Assembly: GCA_023388435.1 (NCBI GenBank)
Contig: JAEWGG010000029.1
Coordinates: 1-42,634, forward strand
Direction of reading: 5' to 3'
From: Bacillota bacterium
GTDB taxonomy: Bacteria > Bacillota > Clostridia > Saccharofermentanales > Fastidiosipilaceae
Length of the DNA: 42,634 nucleotides
The notes beneath the pieces were generated by a model, which saw nothing but the letters and a program-made list of their open reading frames with translations, did no database searches and was not told the origin of the DNA. Below are positions 35,360-42,506 of this stretch, piece by piece. The position numbers and the translations under genes are program-made. Within the stretch, counting starts at the first letter, position 1. The number at the start of each line of letters is the position of its first letter.

Positions 35360-35361
35360 AT

Positions 35362-35961
35362 CTACACCTCTGAGATTTTCTTAATAACGCCATATACCCA
35401 GGCACTTGTGGTTTTACTACCCGCAAGCAGTTCCGACTTTTCTTTTTCGGATAATTTTTCCCGTAGATAATCGATCTGCTTTGAAGTGATTTTATCTTTT
35501 CCGATTGCCTTAATTGACTGTATCACCATTGCAGTAAGTGTTGACATTTTGGAAATGTCCCCATTGTTTCTGCGCTTAAATTCGATTGTTGCATTACCGA
35601 AACTGAAACTGACATATCTTCCGTCTGATATGTATGTCCACTTTGCCGGCACTTGTGTAGATAAACCTAATAAATTTAGAGCCGTATTGCCCGATGGAGC
35701 AATCGTCCAGTTATATTTTCTGGCAATGGCATTCGCAACTTCATTCACGGACGGTGCTTCATACTCTCCAATCAGTTCTATATAGTTCGGCTTATAGTAA
35801 ATGCCTTTCATAATACGGATAATCGCTTTATCTTCTACCAGACGATTTAATGTACTGCGAACCGTTTCGTATCCTGCAATATCAAAAAAATCATTTGCGA
35901 TAAAAACCTGATTGGGCTCAAAATTTTCTATCCTTTTTAATATTTCTTGCTTATAACTCAC
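35362..35961 (-). CDS. abiEi: AbiEi-type antitoxin (DUF6088 winged-helix protein)
   Basis: 199 residues from GTG 35961, with AAAGGAGG 11 nt upstream; the longer frame extends through the operator and promoter. N-terminal winged HTH (VFIANDFFDIAGYETVRSTL, LVEDKAIIRIMKGIYYKP), then the conserved VANAIARKYNWTIAPSG and TALNLLGLSTQVPAKWTYIS. In Type IV abiE systems the antitoxin represses its own operon by binding inverted repeats; such a repeat covers this promoter. Its toxin partner downstream is damaged, so it may now be a solitary repressor. Confidence 0.85.
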   Translation of the reverse strand: MSYKQEILKRIENFEPNQVFIANDFFDIAGYETVRSTLNRLVEDKAIIRIMKGIYYKPNYIELIGEYEAPSVNEVANAIARKYNWTIAPSGNTALNLLGLSTQVPAKWTYISDGRYVSFSFGNATIEFKRRNNGDISKMSTLTAMVIQSIKAIGKDKITSKQIDYLREKLSEKEKSELLAGSKTTSAWVYGVIKKISEV

Positions 35962-35980
35962 CTGATATGCCACCTCCTTT

Positions 35981-36018
35981 GCACCAAATATTATGTAATA
36001 TTTGGTGCAAATGGTCAA
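35981..36018 (-). promoter_or_regulatory. abiE promoter with overlapping palindromic operator
   Basis: Minus strand: TTGACC (36018-36013), 17 nt, CATAAT (35995-35990). The perfect palindrome GCACCAAATATTA / TAATATTTGGTGC (35981-35993, 35996-36008) covers most of the spacer and the -10 box, so a bound protein would block RNA polymerase. Confidence 0.85.
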
Positions 36019-36122
36019 TGGCAGCAAATCTCATAACACTTTATCAATTCATCGTCCGTCTTCTCCCACAAAAAGCCCCACCCGTTTTCACCACTGAGGC
36101 CTTGTATTTCTAGACTAAAAAA

Positions 36123-37874
36123 CTATTCTCTTATCTTCCGCAACTTCTCTTTGATTGCGTTATACGTTCCTGTCTCTATCAATTTACCATTTTGCATCAG
36201 TAAAATGCCGTCAAACTGAGCCAACAACTCCGGGAAAAGATCGTGCGTCACAATGATTCGGGTTTTGTCCTTCATCTGCAAGACGGTGTGGATAATCTGA
36301 TAAGCGGTATCTTTGTCGAGCGCTGAGGTCGCTTCATCCAAGAGTAAGACGGGCGTTTTACGGACGATGCTACGCGCGATAGCTACACGTTGACGTTCTC
36401 CGCCAGATAGTCGTTGACCTTCTGTGCCGCAATCATAGTCCCAACCTCGTTTTTCCACCAATTCATGTAAACCAGCTCGCTCGGCAGCCTGCTCTAGATC
36501 ACGCTCCGAGCAGTCAGCAAACATCGTTATGTTATCTTTCAGGCTCGCTTGGAAAACAAAAACTTCTTGTTGGATGAGAGAGATCAGATTAAATTTGCTT
36601 CGCTCAGAACTTTCAGAGATTTCTCTGCCATCATAACGAATCGATCCCGTATGATTCTGGTGCACACCGGCGAGGAGATTTAAGAGAGTCGTTTTGCCAC
36701 TGCCACTCTCCCCGACAATCGCATAACAACCGTAGGCAGGCAAGGTCGCTGTCACCTGCTCCAAAATACGCTGATCACCTTGTGGCGAGAGTGCGCAGAT
36801 GTTCTGAATCTCGATATTTTGATTACAAGTCAATTCATCGTCAACACCCTCAGCGCTTTGGAAAGTTAGAAGCTTTGCGTGCTGTTTCATCAGACTTTTT
36901 GAAGCTCTGAGCTTCGCTATTTGCTCGGGCAAAGAGATCGCAACTTGAATAATATTCTTCACCAACGGGATGAAGGCAACCACAATACCGACTGAAATTC
37001 CAGCATCGGTTCTACTCATAAAGAAGCCGATCAGGAGCAAAGCTATTTGCACCAAAAGCCCCGCTGTAGCGGCAGAATAGGCGATGGAGATCTCGACTTT
37101 TTCACGACGAGCAAAGGCCTCTGCCGCTTCTGTGCTTTTCACAGATAAATTCGCTTCTATAGTCTTTTCTGCACGAGAAGATTTGATTGTTCGAAATCCG
37201 TGCAGACATTCGGAAAAGAAGCGGATATAGCGAGCGTTCGCCTTGGCTAGATTTAGTTCCTGTTTTTCGACTTCTTTAATCCGTAAATTAGCGACAGCGA
37301 TAGGAATGAGCGATAGCGCGAGCGCCAAGAGACTCATTCGGACGTTGAACGTAAGCATCAGTAGCAGGGCGCCGACAAAATCGAAAATGAGCTCTACGAT
37401 GAAAGGAATACTCTCGATGTAATTATCCTTCACTTGATTCAAGTCGTTAGATATCAGCGAAAGATAATCGCTCGAGGCTTCGAACGTAAATACTTCAAGT
37501 CTCTTGGATAAAATTCCTTGTTGCACGGTCCGCCGATACTGATCTAGCGCTTGAGAGCGAAAAGCCGTCCAAAAATGCCGCTCCAATACGGCCGCAATGA
37601 CGAGCGCTACCAATGGAATAACTGCCCAAGCGATAAGCACTTGTAGACTGTACGCCCGACTACCAGAAAGCTGGTCGATAATGACTTGGGTAAACTTAGC
37701 CATGCTGAGCGCCGATAAGGTTTTTGAAAAAATACCAATAAGAGAGAAAATTAAATTCTTAACGTTCTCCTTAAACAATGTTGTACGTAGGTAGTTATCA
37801 TCATATTTATCCTTGTTGCGCATAGTGGTCATCCGAGAGTTCTTGGTCTTTGCCATATTTTTCTTCACGTTCAT
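36123..37874 (-). CDS. ABC transporter, fused membrane and ATPase domains (accessory island)
   Basis: 583 residues at most; Met codons at 37874, 37853, 37832 and 37823 are all possible and none has a clear Shine-Dalgarno. Six membrane segments lie in about residues 38-320. The ATPase has Walker A VGESGSGKTTLLNLL, signature RLSGGERQRVAIARS, Walker B VLLLDEATSALD and H-loop IVTHDLFPE. The membrane domain is unlike the core exporter at 4390-6141. Single half-exporters of this type often move peptides or bacteriocins, but there is no peptidase domain or precursor peptide nearby. Its 5' end overlaps an antitoxin-like relic. Confidence 0.85.
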   Translation of the reverse strand: MNVKKNMAKTKNSRMTTMRNKDKYDDNYLRTTLFKENVKNLIFSLIGIFSKTLSALSMAKFTQVIIDQLSGSRAYSLQVLIAWAVIPLVALVIAAVLERHFWTAFRSQALDQYRRTVQQGILSKRLEVFTFEASSDYLSLISNDLNQVKDNYIESIPFIVELIFDFVGALLLMLTFNVRMSLLALALSLIPIAVANLRIKEVEKQELNLAKANARYIRFFSECLHGFRTIKSSRAEKTIEANLSVKSTEAAEAFARREKVEISIAYSAATAGLLVQIALLLIGFFMSRTDAGISVGIVVAFIPLVKNIIQVAISLPEQIAKLRASKSLMKQHAKLLTFQSAEGVDDELTCNQNIEIQNICALSPQGDQRILEQVTATLPAYGCYAIVGESGSGKTTLLNLLAGVHQNHTGSIRYDGREISESSERSKFNLISLIQQEVFVFQASLKDNITMFADCSERDLEQAAERAGLHELVEKRGWDYDCGTEGQRLSGGERQRVAIARSIVRKTPVLLLDEATSALDKDTAYQIIHTVLQMKDKTRIIVTHDLFPELLAQFDGILLMQNGKLIETGTYNAIKEKLRKIRE

Positions 37875-38058
37875 CGAAGTTCATGATCACGAAGTGAGGC
37901 TTGTTGTTTTTCAAAACGACGGCCGAGCCTGTGTATTCTACCATGCGAGCAACTTTAGAAGGAATAATCCTAGCTAAAAGACCGTCATCCAAGAGCGCTT
38001 GTACGTAGAGCTTGCGTCTGTATCTTGTTCGCTGTCTTGGATGATCAGCCAGGCTCTC
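37807..38058 (-). pseudogene. Chimeric relic: winged-helix C-terminus joined to a Phd-like antitoxin end
   Basis: The frame is open for 84 codons without a normal start. The first part, RTRYRRKLYVQALLDDGLLA, resembles the winged-helix ending of Fic/AlbA-type regulators (YRKKYIxPLLxxGLL). The second, GSAVVLKNNKPHFVIMNFDE, resembles the end of Phd antitoxins, as in the relic at 40178-40333. It reads into the 5' end of the ABC transporter gene. A TTG-started 61-residue product is possible. Confidence 0.45.
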
Positions 38059-38139
38059 TTAATCCATACGCCTTGCATACTTCAAACATACTTTTGAGAT
38101 AGTAGGCGGATAGGAGCAGGCTGTGCGAACAGTTTTATA

Positions 38140-38185
38140 GGAATAAAAATATATAATCTTATTTGTTCATCATATATTTTATTCC
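38140..38185. promoter_or_regulatory. Inverted repeat upstream of fic, probable operator
   Basis: GGAATAAAAATATAT (38140-38154) and ATATATTTTATTCC (38172-38185) are almost exact inverted copies, 17 nt apart, and end 39 nt before the fic start. Fic genes with N-terminal HTH domains often regulate themselves, so this is a candidate site for the encoded protein. Confidence 0.6.
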
Positions 38186-38224
38186 GATCTTATGCTAAGC
38201 TATTGGAAGGATAGGAGGTCTTGC

Positions 38225-39148
38225 ATGGCATATTTAAGCGTGACTCAGATGGCGGAAAAATGGGGCCTTTCTACGCGCCGTGTACGTGTGCTCTGTGCTG
38301 ATGGGGATATTGAAGGTGTGGTGCGAAAAGGGAAAAAGTATCTCATTCCCGCTACTGCCCCACGTCCTGTAGACCGCCGGAAACTTCCCAAACTAAATAA
38401 AGATTCCGCCTTTGCGCCATTGTTCCGGTCCATTGACGAAAAGAAGATTCGTCTCGATAACCTGCGTCCTTTTACACCTGGCGAGCTGGCACAGCTTCGG
38501 GAGCAGTTTTTGATCGATTTCACCTACAACTCCAATGCGATTGAAGGTAACACGCTCACGCTAAAAGAAACGGCCCTCGTTTTGGAGGGCATGACGATTG
38601 ATCAAAAACCTCTCAAGGATCACCTGGAAGCAGTTGGTCACAAAGACGCTTTTTGCTATATCGAAGAACTGGCACAAACAAACACGAAGCTCGGTGAGCG
38701 CGAAATCAAAGACATCCACGCCCTTGTTCTCATGCATCGCCCACAGGATAAAGGGCTATACCGCAAAATCCCAGTTCAGATTGCTGCTGCGCTCACGAAG
38801 CCAGCGCAGCCACACGAGATCGAAGCGAAAATGAAATCCCTTTTACAGACAAACGACACGCGCAAAAAGGAGCTTCACCCGATTGAGCGCATTGCTCTGT
38901 TCCATCTGGACTTTGAAGGCATCCATCCATTTATCGATGGAAACGGGCGTACGGGCAGATTGTTGCTCAATCTTGAGTTAATTCAAAACGGCTACCCGCC
39001 TATCAACGTGAAGTTTAGCGATCGCAAACGCTACTACGATGCATTTGATGCGTATTACGGAGACGGGAAGGCTACTGCCATGGTCGAACTCATCGCCGGC
39101 TATGTGAAAGAGCGACTCGACCAGTACCTCGAAATACTTAAGTCGTAA
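38225..39148 (+). CDS. Fic family protein with N-terminal HTH and inhibitory motif
   Basis: 307 residues from ATG 38225 (AGGAGGT upstream); the longer frame from 38192 is rejected. Residues 1-50 are a MerR-like HTH (YLSVTQMAEKWGLSTRRVRV). About residue 102 is the alpha-inhibitory motif SNAIEGN, (S/T)xxxE(G/N), of class II Fic enzymes. The active-site loop HPFIDGNGRTGR lies near residue 234, complete with catalytic His, acidic residue and Arg. Such enzymes transfer AMP to target proteins and are held inactive by the inhibitory helix. No separate antitoxin is needed or seen. Self-regulation via the upstream inverted repeat is plausible. Confidence 0.93.
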   Translation: MAYLSVTQMAEKWGLSTRRVRVLCADGDIEGVVRKGKKYLIPATAPRPVDRRKLPKLNKDSAFAPLFRSIDEKKIRLDNLRPFTPGELAQLREQFLIDFTYNSNAIEGNTLTLKETALVLEGMTIDQKPLKDHLEAVGHKDAFCYIEELAQTNTKLGEREIKDIHALVLMHRPQDKGLYRKIPVQIAAALTKPAQPHEIEAKMKSLLQTNDTRKKELHPIERIALFHLDFEGIHPFIDGNGRTGRLLLNLELIQNGYPPINVKFSDRKRYYDAFDAYYGDGKATAMVELIAGYVKERLDQYLEILKS

Positions 39149-39223
39149 ATTTGATTTTCCCATCTTGTTCAAGCGAACTGAACAGCCTACAGATGCAAGA
39201 CAAAAAGTGTTTTTTCTAAAAAT

Positions 39224-39288
39224 GGGAACAAGCCCCCCGTCGTATAAGCAATTTCTCAATTGTTCCCTATACGCCACTTTGCTATGAT
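39224..39288 (+). promoter_or_regulatory. Promoter with inverted repeat before the 39334 gene
   Basis: TTGTTC (39260-39265), 17 nt, TATGAT (39283-39288). The -35 lies in one arm of an inverted repeat GGGAACAA (39224-39231) / TTGTTCCC (39260-39267), suggesting repressor control. Confidence 0.6.
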
Positions 39289-39333
39289 AATCTCAACGAA
39301 ACAATTGGCACATGATGACAATGAGGGGATCAG

Positions 39334-39738
39334 ATGGATTTCGTACAAAACCAATGGAAAAGTGCTTGGTCAGACATGCGTCGTACAAAAAACGAGGCGT
39401 GGTATGAGGAATGGGTACTACCGTGCTCTGATACGAGCGATGGCAATCTTCACTTTCCTTCCTTGCTCCTAATCTACCCAGATACACAGCGTCAAAAAGT
39501 GGCCCTCTATCTGATTAGCAATCATGAGGCTGTTTTAGCATCCTATGATGTTGTCGATCAAATTTTCGAAGACTTTTGTTCTGCCTCTGACTATGCATGT
39601 GCCCTATATAACCCAAAAGCTGAGCGTAGTTGCACCTTCCAAACAATTCTGCTTGATTGTTCTGATGATGATTTTAATGCGCTATGTGAAAAAACCGTAC
39701 AACGCATCCTGAGAGGCTATCATAAAAAAACACATTAA
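39334..39738 (+). CDS. Hypothetical protein
   Basis: 134 residues, GAGGGGA 6 nt before the ATG, with a good promoter and a possible operator. Acidic, soluble, alternating strands and helices (SLLLIYPDTQRQKVALYLIS; QTILLDCSDDDFNALCEK); no motif recognised. The size and context would suit an immunity-type or regulatory protein, but this is a guess. Confidence 0.6.
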   Translation: MDFVQNQWKSAWSDMRRTKNEAWYEEWVLPCSDTSDGNLHFPSLLLIYPDTQRQKVALYLISNHEAVLASYDVVDQIFEDFCSASDYACALYNPKAERSCTFQTILLDCSDDDFNALCEKTVQRILRGYHKKTH

Positions 39739-40049
39739 ATGCTACGTCACTGTATTTCTTGCCTTTGTCCTTTTTTCTCTTACATCTTTAGCATACCTAA
39801 AATTCAGACGAGTACTGAAGGTATGCCAGAAACGGAAAATGTAGAAGCAGCTACAGGTCAAGCGTTCATGCTCGGGCAGTATCTGACTTCACAGAAATCT
39901 AAGTTTTGGGCCCGGCAGTCGGTGTAGGTCGATTGGATTTTAGGTCTTTCAGGTGTAATGGGTGTAGGTCTGTTTGAAGCGTTTCTACGCAGGTATAACG
40001 AGGCACTGAGTCTTGTCTCGGGCAGCCGTCCTGCCGAATCTGCTCTGTG
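39739..40049 (+). other. Degenerate stretch, no intact gene
   Basis: Several short frames read like decayed coding DNA. One without a usable start encodes a hydrophobic KKHIKCYVTVFLAFVLFSLT segment at about 39,724-39,842. I cannot assign anything here. Confidence 0.3.
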
Positions 40050-40178
40050 CTTAAGCTCCGCTACTTCGACCACTATTCCTGGGAGGAGCTTCGGCAAAGC
40101 CTAAACTATTCCAAGAGCCAGCTCTACTGTCTACACCTCTTAGGACTGATGGACTTAGATATTCGCCTATCGTCTTGA
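40050..40178 (+). pseudogene. C-terminal fragment of a phage sigma-like/ArpU-type regulator
   Basis: The frame reads LKLRYFDHYSWEELRQSLNY then SKSQLYCLHLLGL. This is the sigma region 4-like HTH found at the C-terminus of phage late-gene regulators (RYxxxxSWEEIAxxLNYSxxQV). The N-terminal part is not in frame and no start is found. Its TGA overlaps the ATG of the Phd relic. Prophage debris. Confidence 0.55.
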
Positions 40179-40333
40179 TGAGACATGATTTGAAGAATAA
40201 TTCGCCTCGCTATGTCGTTTTAGACTTTGCTGCTGTGGATTCCAGCGAGACCGTATCCGATGAGGAAGCACTGCGTGTTGCTCGTGAATTTATGTCTCAA
40301 GATGCGCCTGTCTGTGAGGCACTTGCCAAGTGA
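40178..40333 (+). pseudogene. C-terminal part of a Phd-type antitoxin
   Basis: 51 codons: LKNNSPRYVVLDFAAV matches the 'KNNxPxYVV' core of Phd antitoxins, followed by an acidic toxin-binding helix. The N-terminal DNA-binding part is missing. Its stop overlaps the following doc relic by GTGA, the usual coupling of phd and doc. Confidence 0.65.
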
Positions 40334-40494
40334 AACGTCTCTCACGCGCCCAAATTCTGCTCTTTCATCAAGAACTGATTGACCGTTTTGGCGGCACACA
40401 TGGTGTTCGTGACGAGGGATTGCTCGACTCGGCACTCAATGCGCCGTTTCAAACCTTTTTTCAAGGCCTGCTTTCACACTTTGGCACTAAATGA
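40330..40494 (+). pseudogene. doc: N-terminal fragment of a Doc (death-on-curing) toxin
   Basis: 54 codons from GTG. LSRAQILLFHQELIDRFGGTHG and VRDEGLLDSALNAPFQTFF (each cut here in part) match the N-terminus of Doc toxins. The frame then diverges and ends before the Fic-like HPFxDGNKR active site, so the toxin is dead. Confidence 0.8.
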
Positions 40495-40547
40495 GAGTAT
40501 TCTTATCGTTTCTCACACAAGCGATATTTAGGCCGAGCCCTGGCGCA

Positions 40548-41009
40548 TTACTTGTTGAAAAAGTCTCGCTGATACTCCTCTTCCCACTTGGCTTCGCGTT
40601 GTGCGCGAAACCAACGATAATAGCGGATCACTGTCCCTGCGAGAAGGCAGCCGATACCAATGGCCCAGACGATAAAAACAGCTGTCATCTCCTTCCATGC
40701 GATAAAGTTTGGTAACCACAGTATAAGATGAGAGATACTACTTAGTGTTACAGAAACAGCGAGCATACGTATGAGGCCCAGCTGCCTAAAGGTCTTGTCG
40801 TTTGAAGCCCACAAGGCATAGAGAAAGTTATCCAGGCCAAAGAAATGGGGAAGTATAATCATCCAACTGATAGGACCTAACACAGGGTACTCAAAATTAT
40901 ATTCCACGTCGAACGCTAGCCATTCATGGCAGATTGGTAGTGCAAAGAGCGATAAGGCAATCGGTATGAGAAAGATAGCAATATAGCGGATGTATGCGTG
41001 TTTCTTCAT
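40548..41009 (-). CDS. Hypothetical four-segment membrane protein
   Basis: 153 residues; hydrophobic segments at about 8-27, 45-65, 83-103 and 110-130, ending in a basic and acidic RWFRAQREAKWEEEYQRD tail. No clear Shine-Dalgarno before the ATG and no recognised family. It is intact and convergent with the doc relic. Confidence 0.6.
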   Translation of the reverse strand: MKKHAYIRYIAIFLIPIALSLFALPICHEWLAFDVEYNFEYPVLGPISWMIILPHFFGLDNFLYALWASNDKTFRQLGLIRMLAVSVTLSSISHLILWLPNFIAWKEMTAVFIVWAIGIGCLLAGTVIRYYRWFRAQREAKWEEEYQRDFFNK

Positions 41010-41095
41010 TCACTTAGTCCCCGTCTACTTGTCAGGCCGTGCTGATAGTCCTGCGTTCCTAGCACTATAACAAAGAGATCGGACCCTGTCTAAAA

Positions 41096-41302
41096 ACATG
41101 GAAAGGAGGCGCTCAGTGAACGAATCACGGAGGGGCAAAGTCCTGACATCATCCTTGAATTTCCTGTTTCCCCTACGGAGGGCGTGTCGATGCCAAAGCC
41201 ATCCGCTTTTTTGTCAGCGGAACAGAAAAACGGTACAGAGCTTCATGCAAGGAAACGGACGGCACGAGTGTCTACGATGAACGAGGGCTGATTTTGTTCT
41301 AA
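41096..41302 (+). pseudogene. Frameshifted end of an unrecognised gene
   Basis: One frame reads LSERITEGQSPDIILEFPVS and, after a shift near 41189, another continues VDAKAIRFFVSGTEKRYRAS, ending in ERGLILF and TAA at 41300-41302. The same ending, decayed, precedes XRE unit A near 23,195-23,215. No family is recognised. Confidence 0.35.
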
Positions 41303-41327
41303 TTTTTTTGAAACTAGAGAAAATTTA

Positions 41328-41356
41328 TTGACATCTTCTAATCAGAGGAGTACAAA
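41328..41356 (+). promoter_or_regulatory. Candidate promoter of XRE unit B
   Basis: TTGACA (41328-41333), 17 nt, TACAAA (41351-41356). Conserved -35 with unit A at 23240. Confidence 0.45.
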
Positions 41357-41409
41357 GAGCTCAGGTCGAGAACATACGATCGCAGTATTGCATAAAAGGG
41401 GTGAGTTTA

Positions 41410-41691
41410 ATGAAAATTCAGTTCGTCAATATCGTGAAGCGAATTGTTTGACACAGTATCAATTGGCTAAACTCGTTGGGCTTACTCGCAGAGGCATTCT
41501 CACTCTTGAAAAAGGAGAAAATATTCCAAGTTTGCGCAATGCTACTCGTATTGCTTATGTCCTTGGGGGGGGCGCTAGAAGAATTGTTCTGTACAGATGA
41601 GTATCTTGATGACCTAAGGACAATAAGGTCTCTCAAATCTAAAATGAATCCCTCTCGGTATAAAAAACGGCGACATACGATTAACAAGTAG
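41410..41691 (+). pseudogene. XRE-family regulator with two frame breaks (unit B)
   Basis: Homolog of 23323-23463, but longer: VRQYREANCLTQYQLAKLVG, then LTRRGILTLEKGENIPSLRN and ATRIAYVLG, a full Cro/C1 HTH. The ATG aligned with unit A is out of frame by one missing base. An 8-G tract at 41565-41572 breaks the frame again; with seven G the protein would continue as GALEELFCTDEYLDDLRTIR and end at 41691, as normal members of this family do. An upstream TTG start (41328) or slippage could rescue it. Confidence 0.7.
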
Positions 41692-41741
41692 CACCAACAA
41701 GCAATTATTCGTCGAACGAAACAAGACTAAGTGAGGTTAGA

Positions 41742-42506
41742 ATGAAAAAAAGTATCAGAGCTATTTCTGTTTTCCTAGTATTGGCGATGGTTTTGTGTCT
41801 GATGCCCCAAAGGACTTTCGCAGCGATTGAGCAAACCAATCTAGATCGAATGTCCATGCGTGAATATAGCCAAACGGCAGGAGCACAAAACATATATCAT
41901 TCATTGAACGCTGATGCTAGACGTATATTTGATCAGCAACTTGCTGAGGATATTTGGCACGAAGAACATAAAATTGGGTTCCGATCGGTTGCATCTTTAG
42001 CCTCACTTAACCTACCCGCTCCTGTCTTATATTCTCTAAATGCACTTATGGCAGGATTTGCTGCTGCTGCAGCTGATGGTCCGTTACCATTTGGAGATGC
42101 TGTTTTAGTTGTATCTGCTGTCGCTGCCGTAGGTGTTCTTGCGCTCTATTGGCCGCAAGTCGCTCCTAAATGGGGGCAGATTGTCTCTGTTTTCAAAGCA
42201 AAGTTTAATAATGCCGTCGATACGGTTACTAAAATATTCAATCAAATAAGTGGCCAAGTGAAGGCTCAAAATAAGGAAATCGAAGACGCAAAATCTAGAA
42301 TTCCGAGTCATTTAAAGGATAAAAACGGGAATGTTGATTTGGGAAAATTCAACAAACCAGTAAAGGGCAGAAAGGCATACAAAGATAAAACTGGTTGGGA
42401 AATTGATAAAGATACAGCAGGTCACAAGGGTTCGTGGAAAGTAAAAAATCCAAAAGGTAAACGTGTAGCAACTGTTGATGACACAGGAAGGGTTGTTGGA
42501 AAATGA
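41742..42506 (+). CDS. Secreted polymorphic-toxin-like protein
   Basis: 254 residues with GAGGT about 6 nt before the ATG. A Sec signal peptide (KKSIRAISVFLVLAMVLCLM) ends near PQRTFA-A, residue 27. Residues about 30-85 are polar; about 90-135 hydrophobic (SLNALMAGFAAAAADGPLPF, then DAVLVVSAVAAVGVLALYW), like the pre-toxin membrane-active segments of polymorphic toxins. About 140-185 is helical. The last 60 residues (GWEIDKDTAGHKGSWKVKNP, KGKRVATVDDTGRVVGK) are a compact, Lys/Gly-rich domain ending abruptly at the C-terminus, as in nuclease toxin tips. I cannot name the toxin family. The following gene starts within its stop codon. Confidence 0.75.
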   Translation: MKKSIRAISVFLVLAMVLCLMPQRTFAAIEQTNLDRMSMREYSQTAGAQNIYHSLNADARRIFDQQLAEDIWHEEHKIGFRSVASLASLNLPAPVLYSLNALMAGFAAAAADGPLPFGDAVLVVSAVAAVGVLALYWPQVAPKWGQIVSVFKAKFNNAVDTVTKIFNQISGQVKAQNKEIEDAKSRIPSHLKDKNGNVDLGKFNKPVKGRKAYKDKTGWEIDKDTAGHKGSWKVKNPKGKRVATVDDTGRVVGK

